Source of the DNA: Blastocladiella emersonii ATCC 22665 | Lineage: Eukaryota > Blastocladiomycota > Blastocladiomycetes > Blastocladiales > Blastocladiaceae | Direction: 5' to 3' | NCBI GenBank assembly: GCA_025594325.1 | Contig: JANHCV010000012.1 | Span: 186,001 to 250,000 of the forward strand | Length of the DNA stretch: 64,000 nucleotides | Shown here: positions 37,561 to 48,500 of the stretch, piece by piece | Layout: every line of letters starts with the position of its first letter | How positions within the stretch are numbered: the first letter of the stretch is position 1 | The notes under the pieces: model-generated | The model's database searches: none | What the model was told of the DNA's origin: nothing | Seen by the model: the letters and a program-made list of their open reading frames with translations, nothing else | Position numbers and translations under genes: made by a program

Positions 37561-37776
37561 TGTTGATGCCGACAGAAGGAGGCAGGAGACAAGTAGTCAG
37601 GGATGTCTATTCCTGCCTTCGGCCCCGAACCCAAGACGGGGAGAGGGGAGAATGGATAACAAAGCAGGGCGCGCCGCAGCGGGGTGCAGCGGCGCGGGAG
37701 CGAGGGATTGCGGGCGGCTCACGCGAGATCAGATGATTGATCACCGCGGTCGTGGCCACATGAACAACACGCAACA
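37561..37776 (-). repeat. 5' LTR of the gypsy element
   Basis: 216 bp, TGTTG...CAACA, partner of 32416-32631; GCGGC target duplication directly outside at 37777-37781. Confidence 0.92.
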
Positions 37777-37781
37777 GCGGC

Positions 37782-38160
37782 TCCAGCGCCTTCAATAAGT
37801 TGTTAGAGAACAACGTCGCAATCTAGCTGTGACAATTGCTCTTGCGATGCCGCTTGTATTAATATTAGTTCTGCTGCTTAATTCGCTGTTTCGCGTACAT
37901 TCATCTTTTGGTCAGCCGTTGATCGGGACGGCGTACGCGGCATTGAATAGACCCATAATCCAGGGTGGACCAGCGGCACTTTGCTTACATTTCATCAACG
38001 TAGCGATTCTATTGGACTTCGTGATCCTAAGAGAGTCGCAATTAATGAGCGTGTAAAGCGACTCGCGCTCGCCTCGCGATGCGCCACAGGTCACGCGACG
38101 TCGGTTTGGGGGTTTCAGCCCGCCCGGCAATCAAGTTCCCACGCTCCACACAACCACACC
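37782..38160. other. Intergenic, nothing recognised
   Basis: A 75-codon frame at 37829-38056 begins with a hydrophobic stretch (MPLVLILVLLLNSLF) but has no family match by eye. Otherwise presumably the upstream region of the DUF4470-type pseudogene. Confidence 0.3.
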
Positions 38161-39172
38161 ATGAAGGCAAGAAAACGAATGAATGAATCTGCCACTGGCG
38201 GCAATGTATCAGGGCCTGGTTCCTCTGCCATTATGCCGACTCCTGCTGACAGCGGCGAGACTACGATCGCGCGTCCGACCACCACTCCAACCATTGTTGA
38301 CAAGCCCGACGCAGAAACCCCGGCGCTTTTAACTTGCCGCACGCCGTATCGTGGGAGCCGCGTCGAGACCTTTCGACCATACCGAAATGTGCCACCGCGT
38401 GACGTGTTTCTCTACCACGTCTCGCGCTCGCGCACCAAGCTGAACGCGCTCTTGTGCGGCTGCGGCGACTTGGCCGAGGTCGCGCGAACTGTATGTATGC
38501 GAAGCTGTAGCCAAGGGCGCCACCGCGATGCTTTCCTTCGCGCTCAATGACTGGCAGCCCGAGGTCCTTGCGCGAAAATTGCTCATATTATATGATCCTG
38601 CTTGGACTTAAATAAGTTCCTCCTCCCCGCATTGTGTGCCGCATGCAAGTGAGCCAGATAATCGCCTCCTGGTACATTCGATTCGTGCTGCCCCTTGCAC
38701 GGGCCTGGATTTGGTCGACCGCTTGTTTCCGCCTGCTCCAGGCGTCGAGCGCAACGACGAAAACCGGATGCGTACCCTCAACTCGAAGCTTTCTCCCACT
38801 AAATCGGCGGTCGTCGAGTTTACGCGCCTAATCCTTGGCGCCTTCACGGCCTGTCACCAGGTCGTCGCTCGTTACGGTGTATTTAGGCAACCCAGCTTGC
38901 TCATTTTCTTCGACAGGCCCGTCTTCGCTCCCTCAGCTGACCCTGGTACGATTCCTACTCCCGCGCTCGAATGCACCGTGGATGTGATTGTTGACATGTC
39001 GAACCTGCGTGTCGAATCCGCGCTGATTTCGAAACCAACAGAGACGCACACGTACTGCCCCGTTACCGACATTAGTTTACATTCAGCCAGTCCACCAATG
39101 CTACGTTCTGGGCGAGGGATCAGCAACCAATCGTCGCGGCTCTTGCTTGCAATCTTTGGACAGCTTGGGTGA
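38161..39172 (+). pseudogene. Decayed copy of the DUF4470-type gene
   Basis: Starts MKARKRMNESATGG at 38161 and parallels the intact gene at 39271-42586 through LTCRTPYRGSRVE and CGCGDLAEVARTVC. A 4-bp TATG duplication at about 38494-38501 then shifts the frame; the shifted frame continues the match (LNDWQPEVLARKLLI) to about 38590. From about 38640 to 39172 the sequence matches only the C-terminal part of the intact protein (PGTIPTPALECTV). So it has an internal deletion of roughly 700 codons plus a frameshift. It lies on the opposite strand, tail to tail with the intact gene. Confidence 0.8.
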
Positions 39173-39270
39173 ACTTGATCGAGTCAGCGGACACTCTCGA
39201 CTCATGAAAAGCACGGCCGTGAACATTGCCACGGAGAACAGTTTATCGAAAATCAGGTAACGACGTGACA

Positions 39271-42200
39271 TCAAACACCCTTGTCAAGAAAAGCCTTGAG
39301 CTTCGGGCCCACCTTGTCCATACCGCTGCCGCACACGGGGTATGCGGGAAGAAGAAGAACACGCTGGAGGTACGGCCGGAGCTGAGCGTAATTGTCCGCG
39401 TGAATCCGCGAGTCCGACTCTGGGACAGGCTCCGGAAGGGCCATGTAATCGATGAGGTTCGATGCTTGTATGTGGTTGACTGGGAGGTCGATCGAATGCA
39501 ATTTTTTGCCCATGGCTCTGGCACAGAGCCCTATGACGATAAGTCGCTCCACGCGCTGCGCCTCGCTGATGTCGGCTCCAACGTCAGTATCGATCCCCAG
39601 AGTGCACTCAAGCGCTGGTGTTGGAATCATCCCCGGTCCCGCTGACGGAACCATGGCGACGCGATCAACAAGAAGCAGGAAAGCCGGAACGCGATTGGCC
39701 GACTGTATAAATACGCCGGAGCGACCTGTTGCGTAGACATCGAAGAGTACGCGAGTTAACTCGGCCAACCACGAAGCTGCGGTCTCGGGCCGCATCACGT
39801 ATAGATCCTCCATTCCACGCGAGCGCAGCGCGAATCGGCCATTGTAGTCGGGACCGCGCGCAAGTGATTGAAGCAGGTCATGAAAGTCCGCTGCCGCTTG
39901 CATGCTTGCGCGAATCGAATGTTGCACGATGTAGCTAGCCAGTGGAAGAGCCACGCGTCGCCCAATGTGAGGGTGCCCTGGGGTAAGCCCTAAGTCGGTG
40001 GCCGCGGTCGTGACGCGCTTGAGAAAAAGTGTGAGGCGGCCTTGCTTGCGCTCGACCTTGGCCTTGGCGACGCGGACGGGTGACGTCAATCGCATGGCTT
40101 GCTTACGTCCATCAATGAGGATCGTAACGGCCCCGCGATCGAGCTTAAGCGCGAAGGCGGTTGGGAATGTAAACTTGGCCGGTGAGCCGGGCAGGAACGA
40201 GAGAACGAGTTCGACCGAGTCCATTTCCTCCTTCACCTGTACCACGGTAAGCGGCCACGTTCGCGGGTCCTCTGGTCCAGATTGCGTAAGCGATGGGCGG
40301 GACTCGACAATTGCAGAAATGAGTTTCGTGAATGGCCTGAAAATGCTCCGAGTGATTTTGGCAGCTGACATTGGGAGAAGCTTGCCTCCGACGAGCTCGC
40401 GCTCCGCTGTGGGTGGGCGCACGCCAAGAATTTCCTCACGAAACACGCCGATCATGGTCCCGGCCGGGGCCTCATCGGCCTGCTTCATGGGCACGTTTGT
40501 CAAAACGCGCAGGCGCGGAGGGTAGCCGTGAACCGCTTCGACGTGGAGGCTCTCAAAGTGGTACGTTATGGTCGGCTCGATGATTTCAAGGGCAAGGTGC
40601 GGAGATTGGAACACAGAAGTCTCGTTGGCAGGCAGCGTGACCTCGAGGCAATAACTGGAGTAGTCAGTCTCGAATGGTAGAGCGGTCCAGAGACCGTATT
40701 GAAGGATGAGAAGGCTGAGTTTAGCAAACTCACTGTCACTATGCCCACACGCTGAAGCAAGGCGGAGCATCATGTCCTTGCACTCGGACCGCTGAAGCGA
40801 GGTGGTGGTGGTTGAGCCCGACATGACAATTCGACCCGAAGCAAACGCGAACGCTAAGAGCTTTACGATAAACCCTCGCGTGGTGAAGTTTGGGGCTACA
40901 ATAGGCGGTGCGTGGTGTGAGGCTTCCAGAGCATCGGCTTGATTTGTTCATGACAGCTCGAAAGGTACCAGCTTGAGACAACTTTGCCTTGGCAACAACT
41001 TTTCCGCAGTCGATCAAAGCGCGCTCCAGAAACGGCGAAGCATCCAAGGCAGTAGGCACCGTCGGGTGAGGCAGCTTGGTGAAGGTCAAGTGGCGGATGC
41101 GATGGCCGTCGAGCTGGGCGGAACTCCACGCAAAGTGTTGATACCATGTCGCCGGGTCATCCATGCTACTAGCTTCGGCTAACGTGACGCCAAAGAATGC
41201 CGGGTAAGCACAGGGCAGAAGCCCCATCAAGTAGAGGAGGTACTCGTCCGGATTAACCTTGGGCTCAATATCCGCGACAGCAGAGTAGGCAAGCAAGCGA
41301 GCTCGTTCGCAATAATCGTCGTAGTGACGGAGGAGAACGGAGCCGTGAATAAGGATGCTGAGAAGGCCGCACGAGTCCATGAGATAGTTCGTGTCCACGA
41401 CGTCGAAGCGCATCGAGGGGTTGGCCGCAAGCTCTTCCATCACCGCGACGGTATGACCATGCATGAAGGTGAGGCGGAGTCGTTGGTTGTTTGCAGATAG
41501 GCCAGTGCGGAGCGCAATCACCCACTCGGTGATCTCGGCGAGCATGGCCGACTCGGGAAGCCCGCGACCAAGAAACAAGTCAAATGCATCTGTGGGGAGA
41601 GTATTCGGTTCGACCGCGTAATACGGAACTTCGTCGCAAGAAATGAGAAGCATAGTTGGATTGACAACGGGCGTTTGGACCGGATGAGCTCGACGACCCA
41701 GAGGGAATGCGCGAGATTTTGCGAGTCGGTCGAGATTGCAAGCCGTGCGAGCCGATTCAACCCCAGTGAGTACGCCGCGGTACTGCTCTTGCATCTGGGC
41801 CATAAACTTGGAAGCAGCGCCAGAGTGTTGATCGACCAGGGGCTGGGTACGACTCGACGCCGTCTGACGGTACCGCTCGCGCTTGTTGAACAGCGACTCG
41901 ATGGACCAGTCGACGTCGAGCCACGCCCGCCAGCAGCGGCGAAGCTCGCTCAGGGTCGCGTCGTTCATGACCCGTAACGGCTGCCTGGCCGAGACGTTGA
42001 TCCAGTCTTTCGCAAGGCACGAGCGAAGCTGGACGTTCCAGTAGTCGCGCACGTCGGGGTCGAGAACGATCGAGTACCAGAGCTGGCCAACGTAGCGAGC
42101 GAGTGTTGGCGAGTCGATCGCATCCACAGGAGTGCTCGAAATGGCGTGAAGGATAAGCAAGTTCCGCGCGAGGACTTCGGGCTGCCAGTCATTGAGCACA

Positions 42201-42586
42201 AACGAAAGTGTCGCGGAAGCGCCTTTGGCCGCAGACTCGCACACCGTCCGTGCAACCTCGGCCAGATCGCCGCATCCACACACGAGCGCCTTCAAGTCAG
42301 GACGCGTGCGCGAGTTGTGGTACAGGAACAGATCGCGGGGCGGCAGGTGGCGGAAAGGGCGAAAGCGCTCAACACGGCTCCCGCGGTACGGGGTGCGGCA
42401 CGTCAGCAGTGTCGGAATCGGGGCATCGGGCTGGTCGACGACAATGGCCGAGGCAAGCGGCGCTGCCGTCCTATTTGTCGCGGAGGCGGTCATGTCAACG
42501 TTGCCGATAGTCTCGGGTCTATTCATTTGCTTCGTTGGCTTCAGGGGTTTGCGAGGGAGGTAGCGAGCAGAGAATAAACGCGTCAT
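39271..42586 (-). CDS. DUF4470-type protein, 1080 residues
   Basis: Two exons: 42586-40969 and 40895-39271, with a 73-bp intron (GTACCT...TTGTAG) and a codon split after its first base. The start at 42586 is one of two candidates (42526 also aligns with the pseudogene). Residues about 80-150 match the DUF4470 pattern: the GCGDLAEVARTV motif, then LSFVLNDWQPEVLARNLLIL. The middle (EYLLYLMGLLPCAYPAFFGV) and the joint across the intron (PNFTTRGFIVKLLAFAFASG) also fit the long fungal proteins that carry this domain, often with MYND fingers. No MYND finger is seen here. Cytoplasmic, role unknown. Confidence 0.75.
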
Positions 42587-43133
42587 TGTTGCCGCCGCGT
42601 CCGCGTGAGAGTGGCCACGCGACCGCGGTCGCGTGACGATCGGCGAAACGCGTTGAGGCCGCCTTCTCAACTGGCAACGCAAACGAATCAACTCACCGAC
42701 GTTTAACTTGCTGCATTTCAGTCTTGAGCGGATGTTCGTATGAGTGGTCCAAACACATTGGGATGAAAACGACATCGTCGGGTTGATGCAGTATGCGCGG
42801 GCAGCTGGAGGAAGAAGCCAAATTGATATCAATCTATAAACTTTTCATGGTCCCAGGGAGGCTGCAGACGCGTCCCGAAACTGTCTCACGAAACCTGAAA
42901 CGCGACGCGTCGCGAAATCCAGTGAGTCTCACGCCGGTCACATGACGCGCTGCAGCCACCCCGCCGGTCGGTCGGCTCGCCGATGTTCGCGGGCGCCTCT
43001 CAAGCTCCCGCCCGCAACGCTATCGCCCCCACACTGCCACGTAGCTTAACGGAAGGACGCAGCAACCTCGCGCACTGCGACCGACACTCGTAGAAACCCA
43101 GCTCGAGCGACGCCCACCACACCACCGCCCAAG
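42587..43133. other. Divergent upstream region between DUF4470-type gene and UBC9 copy 1
   Basis: About 550 bp between two divergent ATGs. No TATA box recognised. GC-rich with short CG runs. Confidence 0.4.
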
Positions 43134-43953
43134 ATGTCTGGAATCTGCATGGCCCGTCTCCAGGAGGAGCACAAGCAGTGGCGCAAGGGTATCCCGCTGT
43201 GTTGCATGGAGTCGTGCGAGGACAGCGGACTCACTGCGCTGCGCGTTGCGTTGCGTCGCTCCGCTAGACCACCCGTTCGGTACGCTGCGTCGCTTTCTCG
43301 ATGCTCATTGAGCGTGCTGATGACTGTCCATACGACTCCACAGGTTTCTTCTGCAAGCCCAAGAAGAACAACGACGGTAGCAAGAACATGCGCGTGTGGG
43401 AGGCCGGCATTCCGGGCAAGACGGGCACGGTACGCGGCGCGCGCGGCGCCCTACCTTCGCACGACTGACTCACCGCGGCGTGGCAGATCTGGGAGGGCGG
43501 CCTCTTCAAGGTCAACATCGAGTTCCCCGAGGACTACCCGTCTAAGCCGCCGAGTACGCTCGCATCGCCCGACCGCCGTCAGTCATCGTTGCCGCACTGA
43601 CGCCCGGCTGTCGCGACTCGCTGTGTAGAGGTCAAGTTCACGCCGCCGCTCTTCCACCCGAACGTGTACCCGTCGGGCACCGTGTGCCTGTCCATCATCA
43701 ACGAGGATGAGGGCTGGAAGCCCGCCATCTCGGTCAAGCAGGTGCTCCTCGGTGTCCAGGGTATGTCGCTTGTGCTACATCCGTTTTCTGGCCCAGCTCT
43801 GACACACCGTGCGCACGTCTAGATCTGCTCAACGACCCGAACCCCAACTCGCCCGCGCAGAGCGACGCGTACACGCTGTTCGTGAAGAACCGCGCCGCCT
43901 ACGAGAAGAAGATCCGCCAGATTGCCAAGGAGAACGCGCCCAGCGACGACTAG
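43134..43953 (+). CDS. UBC9: SUMO-conjugating enzyme E2 (UBC9), copy 1, with a 12-nt microexon
   Basis: Six exons: 43134-43188, 43268-43279, 43344-43429, 43487-43553, 43629-43760, 43823-43953; 160 residues. Exon 2 is only 12 nt and encodes D-H-P-F around split codons, giving WRK-DHPFG-FFCKP, the conserved UBC9 N-terminus. The active-site Cys is in [18 protein letters not shown], followed by [19 protein letters not shown]. The N-terminal [17 protein letters not shown] helix is typical of UBC9. It carries SUMO from the E1 to targets in the nucleus. Introns 57-79 bp. Length equals the family norm (157-160). Confidence 0.95.
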
Positions 43954-44217
43954 GTCCTCGGGCGCGGGCGACCGCGGTGCTACTTTGATATTGCGTGAAT
44001 ACGACCGTGTACTGCTTTGCTCGACGTGTGAGTCCCAGACCGCCGACTTGCCTGAAGGTGCCGTCGCCACAACACGCAGCATCATGCGCATGAACGAAAC
44101 ACTCTGCATGAATTGAATTGCGCCACAGCGATGCATGACGCCGCCACAGCTCGCCCTTCAACTCGGTGGCTCACTGGCCCTCCGACTCACACTCTCGCCG
44201 GCCTCCCACTCCATGCA

Positions 44218-45050
44218 ATGAAAGCTCCAATGAAACGACGCACCACGAAGCACTCCGTGCAACGCGACGCTATCTTCCCGCCGGCCAAGCTCTGCGTCTC
44301 ACTTGTGATCAACGCGATCTTGGTCGAAGCGGTCCACGCGCACGACGACCCGACTGACGTGCCCGGGCTCGCTCAGTATGCCCGGGTCATGCGGCGCGAC
44401 GACACCCCCGGCGTCTTCCGCGCGATCGAGGCCCGTGTACTGTCGAACATGTCCATGGACGAGGCGAGCGCCGCCGGCCGGATCGACGTGCTGCGCATGT
44501 GGCGCAGATCGGGCCGACCGCTCGTCTTCACCGAGGACGCGTTCTTTGGCGCTTACGTTTACGGCCGACTCAACTCGTTCGCGTGGTGGCGCAAGTCGTT
44601 CGCCCCCCGCCGAACCTCAAGAAACTCTCTCTCATTCTCAACGACATGGATGACGATTCGGCCGCGATCCTTGCGCACCGTCTCCCGCCTACGCTGCGGT
44701 TCCTGCTCCTCAACGACGTTCTGCTCTCATCCAACGGCGCTTTGGCGATTGCGGAGGGGTTGCGCCGCACGACCAACCTCAAGTACCTGGAGGTCAGCTT
44801 CAACCCGTGGCTCGGCGACGAAGGCGCGTTCGCGCTGGTTTCGGCGGTCGACAGCACCGTCGAGGACGCATCCTTCACAGAGTGTGGTCTCACGGACGCG
44901 TTCTTGGACATGTGCGTGGCCGAGCTCAAGTTGCCCAAACTGATCGCGCTTTCGGTCTCGTTCAACCACTACACGGCCGACGGAGTCGCGCGGTTCATGG
45001 TCAAGTTCCCGCACGCTCAGGTCGAGTGGCGCCAGGAGGACGAGGAATGA
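44218..45050 (+). pseudogene. LRR family copy with internal deletion and frameshift
   Basis: Starts MKAPMKRRTTKHSVQRDAI. The ankyrin-like N-terminus (LCVSLVINAILVEAV, HDDPTDVPGLAQYARVM, DEASAAGRIDVL) runs to YGRLNSFAWWRKS. There, in a C-run at about 44600-44607, the sequence jumps to the last LRR units of the paralog at 49050-50486 in another frame (NLKKLSLILNDMDDDSAAIL). About 320 codons are missing. The C-terminal frame then runs intact to 45050. Confidence 0.8.
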
Positions 45051-45585
45051 TCTGCGTGGGCTCGCACACGCTCTGCTGCTTGGTGTTGGTTATAAAATGT
45101 ACGCTAAGATTCGGTTGTAAACGGACAATTAAGGAGTTTTTTGAATAGTACTGCCATGCCTTTGACTGAAAGGCGTCGAGTGCATCAAAACGCGTCGGGT
45201 TTCAAGTGTGCGTGACTCTCCTCAGACACGTGCGGCTGCCCTTGCTGGTCGAAACGGCGCTCAACGCGTCAGCGGAGCTCGCCCTCCCCAATGACCGCAC
45301 TGCAATGCAACGATCTGTCATGAAACACTCCATGCAACGTAACGCGATCATGTCAGCGATCAAGCTGTCCGTCTTGCTCGTTGTGAATGCGATCTTAGTC
45401 GAAGCCGTTCGACTTCATGACGACCCGACCGACGTGCGCGGTCTCATTCAGTATGCTCGTGTCATGCGACGCTAGGATATTCCGGGCGTGTACCGCGCCA
45501 TTGAGGCCCGCGTGTTGTCGCACATGTCCATGGACGAGGCGAGCGCCGCTGGCCGCACCGACGTGCTCAATCTGTGGGTCAAGTC

Positions 45586-48500
45586 CACAGTGAAAAAGCA
45601 CCCAGGTTAGGGCTGCGGTTAGGCGGGCTTAACTGCGGTGCGATCGCGATCGGCGCCACGCGCCAAAGTCCTTGAGCTAGCACCTCGGTTAGGAAAGCTT
45701 AGCTCGGCGTGCGGCTTAGGATAGAGTTTGGCCCGGTTTGCAACTCCATCACGCTAACCCTTCCCTTAACCTCGCCCTAAGCACTCCCACCGTTACTCAA
45801 TGAATACACCATGTATACTAGTTGCAACGCCTTCTATGTGCTCGTCCACGTCGGGACAGGGATCTCGCACGCGATCCAGCTTGCCCGCGTCGTCGTGGCG
45901 TCCACCGTGGTGATCGGCGCCTCGACCGTCCTCCGCCGCTCCGACCGCGTCAAGCGCCGGTCGCTGCACACGCGCGCCGTGATGGCCTGCACTGGAAGGA
46001 CGAGGCGGGCGCCGTCGCCAGCGTCCAAGGGCTCCTCGATCCGTCGCACGCCCGCGATCTCGATCCGCTTGGGGAAGTTGTCGGCGAGGTCGTCATGCAA
46101 GTAGTCGACCTCGTTGACGAGCGTCACCTGCGCAAAGACCTGGCCGACGTACTCGAAGAAACCCGTGCACCGCGCGAGCGCCGACACGAGTTCGAGGCCA
46201 TGAGTTGCTGGCGCGGCCGCGCTCCAGCGACGCGGGAAGCCAGTGAGCGGCTGCTTGCTCCCGCATCGAGCGCGGTATCATGACGCACGCCAGGCGAATG
46301 GACGCCAACACGGAGAGCGCGGCGGGAGACCGCGACCTGCATCAGATCCTCCCGCACTTCGTTGTGATTGTCCTTGATATCCTCGTTCCGCCGTTCACCA
46401 GGTACCCCCTCGTGTCGCCGTCCCTGTGCTGGCTCCAGGCGCTGTGTGTCGCGGCGGACCTGGCCACCGCCAACCGCGCTATGTACTGAGCCGCCCTGCG
46501 CGTCACCTCGTTCTTGCGCGACGTACTCCAAAGGCTCCTCGCCGTCGCTGCCGTCCTGCACGCCCAGCTGGCCACGGGCGCCGATACTCGCGCCCCGCCG
46601 CTCACCGCGGGTCTGTCCGCCGCCGCGTGCCTGCTCGCCGCGGGGCTCGCGCATGCGCACGTCCTTACCATGCTGTACCCTTGAGCGACCATGGCGGCGA
46701 CCGAAGATTGCCCACGCAAAGTCATCGGGAGCGTCATGTGCCGGTTCTGCATCTCGAGGGACCACCGCGCGATACCGACTCGATGGCGCCCTACTACGCA
46801 CAGCTGCGCGCCTCGCGCCACGCACAGTGGACTTCAACGCATCCGTCGTCGGCGCCAAGGGCGGGGCAGGTTTCACCCGGTGCATCAGTTTGTCGCGCAG
46901 CTCGGCCAGTGTGCGAGCTTCGTCCCCGCCAACCGCGAGAAGTTGGTGCATGACCTGCTGCAGTTTGAGTTCAGGCTCGTCGTCGGCGACCGTGTCACCA
47001 AGGTCAAGCGGCGTCGCCCCTCGTGGCGCAGCGCCAAGGTACGTGGACGCGTGATGGGCGTCTTTTTGTCGCGGTTGACTGACACGCCAGGGACGAGTGT
47101 AGATTGAGTACCTTATTGATCGAGTCCGCCCGACTGCACTCCACCATCTTGCCGAAACTGGCGAGGATGACGCATCCACGCCCGAACCTCAGCGTCACGC
47201 GCGCGGGAACCGGCGCCTGGCCGTCGTCGCAGTCGACCATTTCGCGGCCTCGCCCGAGATACCCATGGCGGGAATGCTTGTCCCTTTTGACGTGCGCGCG
47301 ACCCTCGGTTTCGAGCTGGCCGCGCCGCACGCGGACCCAACCATCGAGACGAACCACCAGGACCGGATTCGCGATGCCGAGCTGCTCGCAGAGCATCCCG
47401 ATGACCCGTCGCACAAGCTGTTCTACCCGCCCTCTGATGGTGCGTGAACAGGGCGACCGCGTCGCCGTTGCGCGACACAGCGCCAGGGCATCAGTTGGAC
47501 GCATTTGATTGTATTTCTTCCGTTAAATACGTGGCAAGCAGTGCCTTATTCAGTTCTGTCGTGTTGAAAAAACCTTTGAGGATTTTGCGACACGGGCAGC
47601 ATGACTCGTGCAACGGCGTGCGAGCCAGCCGTGCAGTTGTGGACGCGGCGGTCATCTGCACGTGACGCGTCGTGGGGTCCGAACAAGGTTTGGAACCCCT
47701 TCGCTCGCGTTCTTGCTGAGGCCGGGAGGGTCCTTCCGCCGCGGCGGTATTTAAGCTTCGCGCGCCCGCCCTCTGCTCAGCAAGGCACTCTTCTCCCCCG
47801 CGGCCGCCCCTCGTCAAGATATTCGCCTCGTATAGCATGCGCGCCACGGCCGACGTGACGGTGACGGGTACGCCTCCTCCCAGCTTGACCGTGACGGTCG
47901 TGTGTGTCTCGTCGGCCGACCTAACTCATAGCTAACCTGTACTGTGTCCGCTCGTCCTTGTCTAGGCTAAGGGAATCGGCCCAGGTCGGCGGGAAGGTCG
48001 ATGGCCATGGTCGGCCTGTTCTCGTCTCGTCGCTGATCCGTACGTGCGCTGCTGTTTCTCCTCCTCTCCGCCCCCACCAATGCCTCTCGTGGCATCTCGA
48101 CGAGTGTGCTGGCGAGCGGAGCCCGTCCTCACGGGCCTCGTTTGCGGGCCGCCGTCGCAAGGCGCCTCGCTCGTGCTCCTCGGACCGTTCACTGACGTCC
48201 TGCGTGCCGTGAATTGTAGCCGGTATCGCTCAAGCATATCGATGTACGTGTTCTCCTCATCACGACTCGGCGGTGGTGTTGGGCGGACGCGACCGCCGCC
48301 ACGTCCACGGCCGCGGCTTGCCGCTGCTGCTCGAGCTGTACCTGGCCATCATCGCGATGGCGGTTGGTTTCGGCTCGACGCGGCGGTCGCGAGTCGCGGC
48401 CGACGAGTACGGCGGTATTCGCCGTCGTGTTCACCGTCCCTGCTCGCGGGAGCGGCAGCGTGTGACGGGTGGCGGTCGCGGGCTGTGCGGTGTCCGCGGA

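Larger units (their letters stand above)
32416..37776 (-). mobile_element. Ty3/gypsy chromovirus-type LTR retrotransposon, defective
   Basis: 5361 bp with 216-bp LTRs (32416-32631 and 37561-37776, TGTTG...CAACA) and a 5-bp target duplication GCGGC (32411-32415, 37777-37781). Transcribed leftward: Gag 37538-36162, reverse transcriptase/RNase H 35816-34356, integrase with chromodomain 34479-32632. A polypurine tract (GGGGGGAGGTGA on the minus strand) abuts the 3' LTR at 32632. No canonical TGG primer-binding site follows the 5' LTR; Gag begins only 22 bp inside it. Protease and the N-terminal half of the reverse transcriptase are missing or replaced by tandem repeats, so it needs another copy to move. 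The LTRs differ at a handful of sites, indicating fairly recent insertion. Confidence 0.92.

Noticed and set aside
40860-40980. Apparent double frameshift in the DUF4470-type gene
   Set aside because: A 73-bp intron (40896-40968, GTACCT...TTGTAG) joins the two frames exactly, in the same style as other introns here, so the gene is intact.
46124-47179. Minus-strand frame of about 350 codons within the transposon
   Set aside because: Composition is Arg/Gly-rich as expected for antisense of GC-rich coding DNA, and the opposite strand has an in-phase intron and better protein-like text.
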